DNA of 64,000 nucleotides, taken from contig NC_135251.1 in NCBI RefSeq assembly GCF_964204865.1, positions 20,770,001-20,834,000 on the forward strand, given 5' to 3'. A model generated the notes under the pieces. The model was not told where the DNA came from. It worked only from the letters and a program-made list of their open reading frames with translations, and made no database searches. Positions 1 through 10,690 of this stretch are shown piece by piece. Position 1 is the stretch's first letter, and every line of letters begins with the position of its first letter. The DNA is from Styela clava. Lineage: Eukaryota; Chordata; Ascidiacea; Stolidobranchia; Styelidae. Made by a program: the position numbers and the translations under genes.

Positions 1-120
1 AAAATTTTTCTGCTTCACACTGTTTCCCTCTGTTTTGCGCTCTTTCGCGCTGTTTTCCCACTGTTTTGCGCTGTTTCCCTCTGTTTTGCGCTGTTTTGCG
101 GTGTTTCGCGCTGTATTCAG
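1..120. repeat. Short-period tandem repeat, about 10-11 bp unit
   Basis: The window opens inside an array of variants of CTGTTTTGCG and CTGTTTCCCT. The array is imperfect and its left edge lies outside the window. It has no coding potential. Confidence 0.75.
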
Positions 121-2019
121 TAACTAGTAAGACCGCTTTTAAATTGCTGACTTCAGGAGTCAGGACTTACACATGTTGACTACATACTGTACCGTTCTGG
201 TACCACTGTACCGGTATTTCCATTCTCGCATATAATGATCAACCAATTAGTATTGAAATTTTTTTTTTTCTGTTTTTGAATCAAATATATCTTTTAGTGT
301 TGGCATTGTTTGTGATAATAAAATCCCTCTCTCTCTCTCTTTGCAGTGAAGGAACGAAAAGGGAAATAATGAGACGCAATTACAGAACTACGCAGAACTA
401 TAAAAAAAAAAAAAAAAGAGACGCAATGAACCCGTCCTCCTAAGCAGCAAGGATCTGGCGTTGCGCAGATCAAGTAATATCTGAATATACCTGTATAGTG
501 TATACTGTATACCAAAGTGACTATCACTTTGCTGTATAGGCTACATAGCTTTTTTTTTTTTTTTTTGTGCCAAATAAATTCCAATGCCAAATGGAATTTT
601 CGTATTAATATTTTGGTATCAAATCATTTTATTATAAATATATAAATTGATAGTTTTTTGTTTCCATGTTTTTGTTTATCGTTTTTCAATTTAATCCCAT
701 TCCCCCCAATACATCTGTACATAGGCTAAATAGTAAAAATAAAAATAAAGACAAAATTCATACCATTACCATGATGTCATTAATTTAATATAATCCAATA
801 TCTGAATATATGTCCAAAAAAGTTGAGTTAATCCCCATGTAATCTACTCAGCAGTTAGTTGAATATAATTTTAATTTACAGGTAATCTGTTTTTTTTTTT
901 TTTGCTAGTTAGCATGAAAAATACAAGAATACAAAAATTAGACAGAGAATATGGAAAAATCCACGCTTTCATATTGGGTTTTTCCCATTCGCCATCTAGG
1001 CCTATGTTTCATAGTCGAAACCTCATCCTCTTTTGAGAATGATGTACAAATAACATACTTTCAATAATTTTCAGAGTATGGTGTTGCATATAAACTTACA
1101 TCATGATTGACCTATGTAAAAGATCATCCATGCACCATGTGCTCATATAACAATAATTTCCACCTATTTCATCATATTTTACTGAATTTCGATATTCCCA
1201 AATTGTTGATTTTCCGCATATTATTGTGATTAATTTTGATTTGCATTCCGAATCGTTTGCTATAATAGTATTTTGATTAATATCTATGCAACACTACACT
1301 ATGCAACACATACCGTATCTAGGCTACATAGCTATAAGCTAAGCGTGTATTATACGTCGACGTACATCAAAGTTTACTGAATATGGACCTTTCCCCGACC
1401 TTTGACCCCCAAAAAATTCTTCCCATACTCTACCATTGCAAAATTTTCGGGGCTATTTTAAGAATGCTTTTGCGAGTTGGCGCCTGTAAAATAAGGTATG
1501 TTTTTCAAACCATCATTATGATTCATCGCATACAACAATCCGTTTTTTAAAAGTACCGGTGAAGAATTTTAGCCTAGTCTAGCACAGCTATTTCTACGCT
1601 GATTTTTTATTACTGCAATTAAATTAAAACTCCTAGGAAGACAGAGTGATCAGAGCCATTATGCTCTGGAGTGATCATTGAAATATCTGATCCATACTTA
1701 AGTTTCCGAAACACAACTGAAAACTAACGAATAGAGTTCAAAAACGCGAAAACGAGGTGATGTTTACGACCACGCTTGAAAATCTGTCTGAGTGAGAAAA
1801 GTGTCCGAGCGGGCGTGAAAAGGGAACATTGTTACGTCACTTTTTGCATCTTGCTGATTGGCCAATGTCATGAAGTAAACAAGGAAGTCGATGCTTGAGG
1901 AAAGGTCCATAGTTCGTGCACAGTGGTTCGTGAGTCACTTCACAGTGGTTTCGCAGTTCGCTCACGGCCGGTTCGCCACGCATGACTGATGCGTTTCTAC
2001 GTCGTCAGTTTGCGATACT
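121..2019. other. Non-coding AT-rich spacer
   Basis: I see no gene here. The stretch holds poly-A and poly-T runs (for example near 400 and 550), a (CT)n run at about 327-342, and near its right end a dispersed repeat at about 1,630-1,830 described separately. The short open frame on the minus strand at 294-590 is an accident of low-complexity sequence. Confidence 0.6.
1630..1830 (+). repeat. Dispersed repeat, related copy at 50,040-50,220
   Basis: The block GATCCATACTTAAG...GAAACACAACTGAAAACT, followed by a 'cgcgaaaacgaggtgatg' stretch and a 'ctgaaaatctgtctgagtgag' stretch, recurs in diverged form at about 50,085-50,215 in the same orientation. Spacing of the shared blocks is preserved, so this is an old interspersed repeat. 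I cannot assign its class. Confidence 0.5.
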
Positions 2020-2860
2020 TTGAAGCCTACCAATGAGCATATATACAATGAGTGGAAACTTGCAAAGATTTGCTCATTTTGGTATTGTTCCCTGCATTTT
2101 TACGTCGTCCAGCTAAATGGTTCGTTGCATATTAAGAAAACGCATTGCTCGCTGCCAAAATCCCTTGCTTCAGCCGAGTCGGGTGCGAAATTGGCCGTAT
2201 TGAGGTCTGTAATTCTTCAATACATATTTGGTTTTGGGTTTCGAAGTATGGTACGCTGAAAGCATACAACTATGAGCATATGCTTATTGAGAATGCATAT
2301 CTATTATTAGGCAGAAAACGTATCTACAGAACAGAATATGAACCAGTCGCCTAGAGGGGTGCGGTTATTTATGTATTTATTCATTGATATAACATGGGAT
2401 TTACATATTTATCCATGGGAGAGGAAAGCCGAGAAGAATGCCTAAATATATGGCGAACCACGGCCTCTCACAATCATAGCTCTGTCCTCCATATGAATCA
2501 CATGGCTCTGCGAGCTATTCGTTTACCTATTAAAAATACTGATTTTAACTATAAATTACTCTGGGATATCTTGCCTTTGAAAACAAAAGCCAGAAATTGG
2601 AAGAAAATCAGGGAATGAAACGTGTGTATTATGTAATGGAGAACCTGAGTTTGTTTCACATATTTTCATGTATTGTAAATTACAAAAAATATTTATGAAG
2701 AATTTGTTTTAGATATATTAAAATTGATTAGAATACATTTTGTTATCAATATGATTCTTGCATATCATTTAATTTTAACGATCCTTTATATAGTCATAAA
2801 GATACTGTTGATTTGGATGCAATTATACTTTTGTTATCAATAGTGAGAAATATTTCAGGA
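2020..2860 (+). mobile_element. Decayed non-LTR retrotransposon (LINE) fragment interrupted by a SINE tail
   Basis: About 2,020-2,330 encodes the same protein segment as the minus-strand LINE at 6,291-7,953 (shared EHIYNEWKLAKICSFWYCS and YNYEHML). About 2,335-2,490 is the 3' part of the tRNA-type SINE in reverse orientation. The LINE resumes at about 2,490 with the cysteine cluster typical of the region after reverse transcriptase (CVLCNGEPEFVSH, frame broken). Stops and frameshifts show it is dead. No catalytic reverse transcriptase core is present, so only the 3' part was inserted or survives. Confidence 0.7.
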
Positions 2861-2994
2861 CTGCTATTAACTATGTGAGCTATTTTTTCTGCAATTCAAA
2901 ATACATCTTGCGTCTGCTATTTACTATGTGAATTAATTTTTCTGCAATGTAAAGTATTTCCATAACTGCTTTTACTATGTGGGCTGTTTTTTCG

Positions 2995-3188
2995 GTACTC
3001 TTGTAGTATGTGTACCAGGTTAGGTTACGATTCTCCTTATTTTTGTTCTATTAAAAGTTCGGGAATTGTCTGTGTTACACAAGTGAATATCCCCTACCGA
3101 TAGAATTTAGTCCATTTACACAACTTGATATAAAATAGGCGAACAAAATTAGTTACCTTCATATTGGTACACATACTTCTGGAGCACC
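2995..3188. mobile_element. MITE, GGTACTCC terminal-repeat family, copy 1
   Basis: This 194-bp non-coding element has inverted ends of about 23 bp of the form GGTRCTCCWGAAGTRTGTRTACC. The interior carries the family hallmarks 'accaggttaggg', 'ggaattgtctgtgtta' and 'aaaataggcgaacaaaatt'. Family members lie at 30,179, 46,247 and 56,222, with short hairpin versions at 9,028 and 57,380. Confidence 0.75.
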
Positions 3189-4294
3189 ATTTTTTTGTAA
3201 TGTAAAATATTTAATATGTGAACTAATTTTTTTGGAATGCAAAATATTTTCTACAGCTTCTGTATTTTTCATATGTCACTTTTCATTTCATCGAAAATAC
3301 ACATGGTCTGGCACATTGTTCATTCTTTTTGGAGATTTTGGTAAATTTACAGATGGAATAAGACCGACATTCAGCTTTTTTCTGTTTTACAACTGTAATA
3401 CAAATTGAAGTATGTAAACCCAGTTGGTAGACACCGGAACCATGTGTACCAGGTTAGGGTCTACTACATACAAGCATTCCCAAACTTTTCAAGCCGCACC
3501 CCCTTTTTAGAATTTGTGAAGTCTTGCGCCCCACCTCAAAATAGTTAGCTAACAATAATAAGCTACAAATAACAGTAAGGCATAAGTACGTTTTATTGGG
3601 AAAACAGTTGAAAATACATGGATGGAACGAAATAAATGACAAGTTTTGATATGCAAATATTTACAAGTTTTGATATGTATAAAATTAGCCAAGTCCAGAA
3701 GTCAGTATTTTAAACTAATAGAGAGAGAGAGTTTATTTCGTTCGTCAAACCATGAACATATATAAATTATAATAAAAAAAAGAGATGCTCAGGTGTTTGA
3801 CTGGGAGACAACGTTACAACATTTGGGGTCATTTAACAGGTTCGGTGTTAAATTCTTCAATAGCTCTCATATACCGTATTCACTATATACATTATTCACA
3901 AGAATTTTTGATTTGGAAAGTACTAAATAATCATGTTTTGTCCTAAGATCATCATTTATTCAGCTGATAAGTTGACATGTATTGCATATCAACTGCATAA
4001 AAATGGGTTAGCAAGGATACCTATTATTTGGAAAATTTATCTACTAAAAATTAATGTGATAGGACATGGGTTTTTTATGAGCAAAGATGAGGAAAATTCT
4101 ATTATTATAGCACTTTAATTATGAACATTTGATAATAGTAATGAAATCATGAGTATATTTCTTTATACACTATAATTTGAACACATCAAATTATAATACT
4201 TGATTATGACTGGCAAGTGATTTGGAGGATAGTGACACACATTAATACATGATCAGGATTTGACCCTTCTCCAGCAGATATATATATATATATG
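3189..4294. other. Non-coding AT-rich spacer with hAT-like remnant
   Basis: There is no gene. A fragment of the GGTACTCC MITE ('atgtgtaccaggttaggg') lies near 3,440. About 3,475-3,545 ('ttcccaaacttttcaagccgcac...') resembles one end of a hAT-type element. A (GA)n run lies near 3,720. The remainder has no recognisable structure. Confidence 0.5.
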
Positions 4295-4705
4295 AAATAA
4301 AGTGCTCATGTACATATCTATATTCGGCTACAGAGCACGTATCATAGAATGAATTTTAAGGCGAAATATTGATAATATACCGAAATAGCAATGATAAACA
4401 ATAGGTTATTTTTAAATAAGTATTACCGGTACTAAAAAATAAATAAAGTGCTCATATACATATAGATATTTGGATACAGAGCAAGTATCATAGAATAAAA
4501 TTCAAGGCAAAAAATTGATTAAATACCAGAATAGCAAGTATAATAAACATTAAGATACTTTTAAACGAAGTATCACTAAAAAATAAATAATGTGGTCCTG
4601 TACATAGATATTTGGATACAGAGAAAGTGTCATAGAATTTAGGGCGAAATATGGATGCAAGTATGATAAACAATTTGATATTTTTATAAAAAGTGTTACT
4701 AACAA
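4295..4705 (+). repeat. Three diverged tandem units of about 145 bp
   Basis: Units start at about 4,295, 4,441 and 4,585. Each opens with AAATAAAGTGCTCAT or a variant, passes through 'gatatttggatacagag', 'tatcatagaat' and an A+T-rich stretch, and ends 'actaaaaaat'. A partial fourth unit may begin near 4,702. The units are non-coding; short minus-strand frames here are by-products of the repetition. Confidence 0.75.
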
Positions 4706-4974
4706 ATAAAATAATAGATTATGGAGTTCCAGCAAGTGTGCTCATAACAAATAAAAAGATAGCAATTCATTTACCACAGTGAATTAAATTCATTACACAT
4801 TACTACTTGCTATAACACGGCGGGCACATGATACTCATCGTGTTTTAAACTTTTTTAAAGGTTTTGCTCGCTCTCCAGAACTCTCCATTTTTTATTTGTT
4901 TGTATTGTCAGATTGTGGACTTTTCAAAATAAACTATCTATATCAATGAATACAATATCCCAGGTCACCACTTG

Positions 4975-5880
4975 GCTGGTTCATATTCTGTTCTGTAGTT
5001 AAGTTTTCTGCCTAATAAATGGTATGTATTCCCAATAAGCATTACAGTATGCTCATTCGTTCACTCAATGAGTGATTTTAATTACGGTTAATATAAATAA
5101 GTTCATATTCCATGTTGCATCCATGATTCAGTATTTATTTTGTTCAATTCCAGTAGTAATCCATACCATAATTAGGTTATTTTAATAAATGCATTGATAT
5201 AAAACAATAAAAATGAAATTAGTAAATATAAAATACATATCATAAACATATAATTTTCTTTTTGAAATAACGCTTTACATAAATTTTTCAATTCCCTCTC
5301 AAATGGGTTGTTTATTCTATAATTCTCTATATTTTTCTACATATTATGGCCATTTTTATCTGCTTTTTGAGAAAGGCAAAATGGGGTGTTTTATTTTCGA
5401 ATATAATAGAATTTCTCATGGTCAAAATTTTATATCTCACTATTGATTACAAAAGTATAATTGCATCCAAATCAACAGTATCTATATGACTATATAAAGG
5501 ATCGTTGAAATTAAATAATATGCAAGAATCATATTGATAACAAAATGTATTCTAATCAATTTTAATATATCTAAAACAAAATTCTCATAAAAATTTTTTC
5601 TAAATTTACAATACATGAAAATATGTGAAACAAACTCAGGTTCTTCATTACATAATACACACATTTCATTCTCTGCTATTCTTCCAATTTCTGGCTTTTG
5701 TTTTCAATGGCAAGATATCCCAGAGAAATAGTAAAAATCAGTATTTTTAATAGGTAAACGAATAGCTCGCAGAGCCATGTGATTCATATGGAGGACAGAG
5801 CTATGATTGAGAGAGGCCGTGGTTTGCCATATACTTAGGCATTCCTCTCGGCTTTCCTCTACCCTTGGATAAATATGTAA
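4975..5880 (-). mobile_element. Second nested LINE/SINE fragment, inverted relative to 2,020-2,860
   Basis: Read on the minus strand, about 5,880-5,790 is reverse SINE tail and about 5,790-5,450 is the LINE post-reverse-transcriptase segment with CVLCNEEPEFVSHIFMYCK. About 5,090-4,985 repeats the LINE-to-SINE junction seen near 2,300. Order and internal spacing differ from the other copy, so this is a rearranged relative. It is not functional. Confidence 0.65.
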
Positions 5881-5887
5881 ATCCCAT

Positions 5888-6232
5888 GCGCGGCGGTGTG
5901 GCTCAACGGGCTAAGCGTTAGGAATACGCTCGCCACCGCACCTCTAATTACTCTGCATGGGTCCGCAGGTTCGAATCCCATGCAGGGATGGTTATGTGCA
6001 AGAGGATTGCTGGACTCCTCGCCGCCGTTGGGTGATTCACGTAACCGCTGGTCGGTTACGGCTTCCTCCACTAACAAGTCCATGCTTCCGAAAACAAACA
6101 ATATAACTAATCCCATGCCCGACTTGGAATGGTAACCGGACGAGAGGCCGTGGTTCGCCATATGGATAAGTCGTCTTATCGACTTTCCTTTCCCCCGGGA
6201 TAAATATGTAAATCCTTATCCTTATTATCCTA
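5888..6232 (+). mobile_element. tRNA-derived SINE, near-complete copy
   Basis: The head looks like a class II tRNA. It has an A-box-like TGGCTCAACGGGC about 10 bp in, and a B box GGTTCGAATCC that matches the consensus exactly, separated by a long arm. The body continues through 'ttgctggactcctcgccgccg', 'ggcttcctcca', 'catgcttccgaaaac' and 'gaggccgtggttcgcc'. It ends 'gggataaatatgtaaatcc' followed by a TATCC-like tail. It is transcribed by RNA polymerase III if active. Translated open frames over it are spurious. Confidence 0.85.
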
Positions 6233-6290
6233 ATAAATACATAAATAACCGCACCCCACTGGGCGACTGGTTCATATTCTGTACTGTAGG

Positions 6291-7953
6291 ATAAATAATC
6301 CAATATTCATTTTTCATATGTCCATTCCATCAGTGTTTGAGGTGTTGATCGCATCGGCATACAATTCATCAATTTTTAGTATATTGAGTTAGATTATGTA
6401 CAATAAACGTAAAAAATTAAATATATTAGACATGTTCATTTTAATACATACTAAATTTATACACACTAGATTTATAGTTCAAATACAATTCCTTAGTATT
6501 TCAAATTCTCTGACAAAATTTGGTGATTTTCTATTTTTTTCAATGTTGAGTCTGTAGGTGATTGCAGTTTTTATTTGTTCGATAACTAGGTGCTGATTAT
6601 GGGTATTACTTTCGAATATAACAGAATTTCTTTGTATCCATATTTTATATCTAGTGATTGAAATTAAATAAACATCTTGTAATGTTGGAATGTAACAAAT
6701 AGCCCAAATCCAATAAAACACAAGTTTCATAATTTTTCAAAAGTCTGGCATTATTTAAATTCCTAACAGTATTTTCCATAAAATCAAAAACATAATCAAA
6801 ATATTCACAATTCATAAAAAGATGGCTAACAAATTCTGGTTCTTTTCCACATAACACACACATATCATTTCCTGCTATATTTCTTATTCCAGGTTTTGTT
6901 TTTACTGGTAAAATATCCCACATTAACTTGAAATTAAAGGTTTTCATATAGTTTGCCAGAATATTATTATGAATATTCTCACATGCAATATTTAAATTAC
7001 AATTGCGTAGAAAAATTAATCTGTCCCCAGTCATAGAAATAACAATTTTTTTATAAATAGTTTTATGCATATCTTCTTTTATATCTGTACTACTTATGTT
7101 ATGCTTTCTTAAAAATTCTAATATTAATCTATACTCACTTTGAGGACAAAATCTATGTAAACATGTATTTTTAGTTCTAATCCCCCAAAATGTACTAAGT
7201 TGTTGTCCAATATTGTATTCAACAAAGGACATACAAATATGATTGTAATCCTCATTATAATCACATTCTCTAGCTTTATAATAATCCAAGACACTAATTA
7301 TGTACATGCACATTGTAAAAATGGGTATGTTAATAATATCATAACCCCCCAAATTTTTTGGTTTGCACAAATTCCCTATTTTCAGTAGGCCTATGCTTCT
7401 TCCATTGAATACAAATTTTTCCACGTTTACTATCTAATAGATATGCATTCCCAATAAGCATATGCTCATAGTTGTATGCTTTCAGCGTACCATACTTCGA
7501 AACCCAAAACCAAATATGTATTGAAGAATTAAAGACCTCAATACGGTCAATTTCGCACCCGACTCGGCTGAAGCAAGGGATTTTGGCAGCGAGCAATGCG
7601 TTTTCTTCATATGCAACGAACCATTTAGCCGGACGACGTAAAAAATGCAGGGAACAATACCAAAATGAGCAAATCTTTGCAAGTTTCCACTCATTGTATA
7701 TATGCTCATTGAGCCTACGGAAGAAGATTTCCGTTAAATTGATTTGCGTATTTGGAATGGTTTTGTTGGTTAAACACCTGGAAAAATATACAGAGGCATT
7801 AGGATAAAGTAGGGGGTCGTGGCATCTGTCAACCATCTCTGCGTCGGTACCATAAGTTATCAAAGTGGAGTAGGGGCAGAGTATTTCTGCTGTTCTGTGA
7901 TTGCATCGTTGGATGATAATATTAATTAAATGTTTATACCAGAAATATAGCAC
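6291..7953 (-). mobile_element. LINE 3' half, ORF2 C-terminal region, frameshifted
   Basis: Two overlapping minus-strand frames (7,953-7,339 and 7,424-6,651) together encode the part of a non-LTR retrotransposon protein downstream of reverse transcriptase. Visible elements are LCKPKNLGGYDIINI (the conserved Lys-Pro...Gly-Gly block) and the zinc-knuckle-like CVLCGKEPEFVSHLFMNC with the preceding KLMWDILPVKTKPGI. A frameshift near 7,375 separates the frames. The 3' end, near 'gaatattggattattta', is shared with the copy ending at about 13,862, which marks the true LINE terminus. The YxDD catalytic core is absent. Confidence 0.75.
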
Positions 7954-8699
7954 AAAAGCATAAATTCAGATACTCCCAAGTAGGGATGGGCGATATAGAA
8001 TACCGAATCTGGAGGATTTGAATCCCCGAGAACTCGGTTTTCGCCTCTTCGGCGCCGTGCGTCAATTTTTGTATTTCGGATAATTTATTACACAGGGGCG
8101 AGCGTTATTCTCTCGCAACGAAATCTGTCTCACGTGATTATACCTGTGTTTTCTTGCAAAGAGCCCACAAACGCGTTTGCGGCAGATATCAAACACAGTA
8201 ATCCCAGCTTGAATATTCAGAACGCGAAGATGGCGTTATTGCACCATTTTAGCGTTTGCGGCAGATATCAAAAACGTAATCCCAGCTTGAATATTCAGAA
8301 CCCAAAGGCGGCGTTATTGTACCATTTTATTTCTTATCATTGGTGCCGACTTTATTTTTTTTTTTTATACCAAATGACTTTTCGAGTTCTCCCGGAAAAT
8401 GATGAGTACCCGACTTACGAAATACGAAGATATAACGCAAAACAATGCGCTTTGTCACATTTATTTTGCCCTCCCAATAAAATACATATATCTGAGTCGC
8501 TGATGAATCCGTTCCTATCGTCCAAGCGCGACACACGCTTGGTCGAGTGTCGGGCGGTATTTTAGTCGACGATAAATTAAAAGAGTTGCGATGATAACTG
8601 AAAATTAAAATTTGGTAACAGAAATGAATTTGTCTCAAGATGTTATTTTATGAGTTTTGCTCCGAGAAGAAATCGTTTTCTGTTAAAGGCACAAGACAT
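7954..8699. repeat. Spacer with a 79-bp direct duplication
   Basis: Two adjacent units begin at 8,173 and 8,252 with GCGTTTGCGGCAGATATC and share 'taatcccagcttgaatattcagaac' and 'ggcgttattg.accatttta'. The period is 79 bp. Nothing else here looks like a gene; the plus-strand frame 8,134-8,565 runs through the duplication and has no family resemblance. Confidence 0.65.
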
Positions 8700-8998
8700 T
8701 CAAACAATATATTAGACACTTTCGTATGTTACGCGATATCTCACGTAAGCGCGGTTGAATCTGCTCCAAATTTTGCATGTGCATTCATCATATCTCGGAC
8801 CAGAAGCCTATCGATTTTGAATAAATTATGTCGTATAATTAACGAGGTATTAATTAAAAAATGATGGGACAAACGGTGTCGCTACGGAGTCATAGCGGAT
8901 GAATCGAAGCCGCAGTTTCTGTTTTGGGAGATCCCCTAAGTTTCGATCGATAAGTTTTCGGTCTCTGACCGATATTCTCGTTTATGGTCTTTTGAAAT
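8700..8998 (+). repeat. Dispersed repeat D, copy 1
   Basis: The segment from 'gatatctcacgtaagcg' to 'gaccgatattctcgtt' recurs at about 30,604-30,840, in the same orientation and order, with roughly 80 percent similarity by eye. Shared blocks include 'tgctccaaattttgcatgtg', 'aattatgtcgtataatta' and 'ggtgtcactatggag'-like sequence. It is non-coding and its class is unknown. Confidence 0.65.
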
Positions 8999-9027
8999 AC
9001 CGGTCATAAGTTATTTTCAGTTACATT

Positions 9028-9121
9028 GCAGTATTTGGTGCACCAAGATGGCGCACAACCAGAACATAGTAGTTGTGCCAGGTTGGGTTCAGGTTGTGCG
9101 CCATCTTGGTGCACATACTTC
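9028..9121. mobile_element. Short hairpin MITE, GGTACTCC family relative
   Basis: Inverted arms of about 29 bp (AAGTATGTGCACCAAGATGG... and its complement) flank a core of about 30 bp, so the whole element can fold as one hairpin. The arm end AAGTATGTGCACC matches the terminal repeat of the longer MITE family. A second copy is at 57,380-57,489. Confidence 0.7.
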
Positions 9122-9897
9122 GGCAACAGGGATGATAACTTTTTCGTGGCTTTGGAGCCAGGCCACACAAAAGGGGCCAGGCCACGGACAAAATTGGGGC
9201 AGGCCACGGACAAAATGGGAACTTTATTGGAACAGAAAAAATTAAAATTCTATATCGAATTTATTACGAATGTGCCCACAACGGCTTCTTATTGGCAGCG
9301 GTGGAATTTTTTGTATGCGTGTGTGCGCTTATCTGCATATTCAGTACGTATTCGTTATTGTGTATGACCTTATTACCGATAAGTCGATCGCGATCTATTT
9401 TGAAGATTTTAGTCGAAAGCAGGTTGGCTACTCCTGATTTATATAAACTGTGAGATCTTGTGTGTTAGAATCAACTTCGTCGATCATTATATTCAATTCT
9501 TATGGGTGTCGTCTGCTCGTCTTACAATACAACCATTGAAAGATTGGTAATTTTGTTATTTATTCGTTGACTACTGGGTTGGGCTCTGGCCTAACCGACA
9601 AAGAGAGGACTCGTGTTGTTGGGTTAAACTCTAATTAACCGAAAGTTCGTGTTTTCAACTAAGCTCCGTTAGGATTGGTACAGACATCCCCCAGAAGCAT
9701 CCATTTCAACTAGGATGTCTGATTCGGGTCTTTTATTTTGAATCCTGGTCTTCCAATTTTCGCAATTTCAAACCTTGGTTTATTTTTTCCAAAATGATGA
9801 GTTTACTTTCTTATTATACATTGAAAAAAATAACGAAATCATTATTACCTATAATGATTGCGGACCGAATTTTTTTCAAAAGTAAAAAGAGGAGGAT
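9122..9897. other. Non-coding spacer, nothing recognised
   Basis: No open frame with family resemblance, no RNA gene and no clear repeat was found on either strand. Confidence 0.5.
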
Positions 9898-10690
9898 AGA
9901 ATTAACATATTCATCCAGCGCAACGGTGCACAACCTGCGGTCGTACGGCCGCATGCGGCCGTCGCGAAAAAAAAATGAGGCCGTCCACATACAAAATCCT
10001 ATGAAAAAAAAAGGTTAAAAATATTCGATTTGGCGGCTATGCTGGCGTATATTGAAGCAAAACAGAAGCACTGCAAAAAAGTCAGACGACACGATGCGTC
10101 ACAATCTAGATGGTGTATTTGCTGCCAGTTACCTCACTTTGCAAGTTTATCTGCCCACATGCAAGACCAAAGGAGTCATTAAATTGCTACAATTCTTTGC
10201 AAACTTTTATAGAATAAATTCATAAGAATATTTGACATTTCATTATACTTTTGGGGACAATAAAATGGGGGCGACCGCCCTTCCCCGACTTTCGATTTTT
10301 TTCAAAATTGTGCAACCATTATGCAACTTGCTGAATATATCTGCTCTAGAATAGGTCCACCGAAAAAAAAAATCCTTTTAAAATGCGAATATTATACTTC
10401 CAAGTAGTCCTACATACTTCATAATTTGGCAGAGTGCACCTCGCACGGGTCAAATACGCGGTTATGACGTCATAAAGCCAAATCGCGCTATTAACCTCCT
10501 GACGGCCGTATTGTATAAAAATAAATGCAATATGGCCGCCAATAGCAAAAAGGTTTTGCACCCCTGATCCAGCGGGAAGAAAGCCAATAGGACGGTTTAA
10601 TCATATGGCGAACCACGGCCTCTCGTCCGCGCGGGTACCAGTCCATGTCAGGTATGAAATTAGTTAGTCAGTTATTTTTTGTTTATGGAT
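9898..10690 (-). mobile_element. SINE fragment in reverse orientation, split by a hAT insertion
   Basis: Reverse SINE tail 'acatattcatccagcg' ends at 9,920, and SINE sequence resumes after the second target duplicate with 'ggaagaaagccaataggacgg', then 'ggcgaaccacggcctctcgtcc'. Removing the intervening element and one copy of the duplication restores a continuous SINE, so the SINE is older than the insertion. The tRNA-like head is missing. Confidence 0.75.
9921..10566. mobile_element. Non-autonomous hAT-type DNA transposon
   Basis: The 646-bp element is flanked by a perfect 8-bp target duplication ATCCAGCG (9,913-9,920 and 10,567-10,574). Its ends are inverted: CAACGGTGCACAACCT on the left, and on the right the complement of CAGGGGTGCAAAACCT. 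The 8-bp duplication and CARNGGTGCA ends are typical of the hAT superfamily. No transposase-sized frame lies inside, so it would need a transposase in trans. Confidence 0.85.

Noticed and set aside
5888-5980. Functional tRNA gene
   Set aside because: A and B boxes are present, but the acceptor stem does not pair into a proper tRNA, and the sequence continues into a repeated SINE body with many copies.
5896-6303. Open frames of 79-100 codons on both strands over the SINE, also at 11,870-12,270 and 33,982-34,244
   Set aside because: They are translations of the tRNA-derived SINE, recur wherever the SINE occurs, and contain its Pol III promoter boxes.
9028-9121. CRISPR-like palindromic repeat or terminator hairpin
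   Set aside because: It is a single hairpin in an animal genome, with a second copy elsewhere and transposon-type ends; there is no repeat-spacer array.
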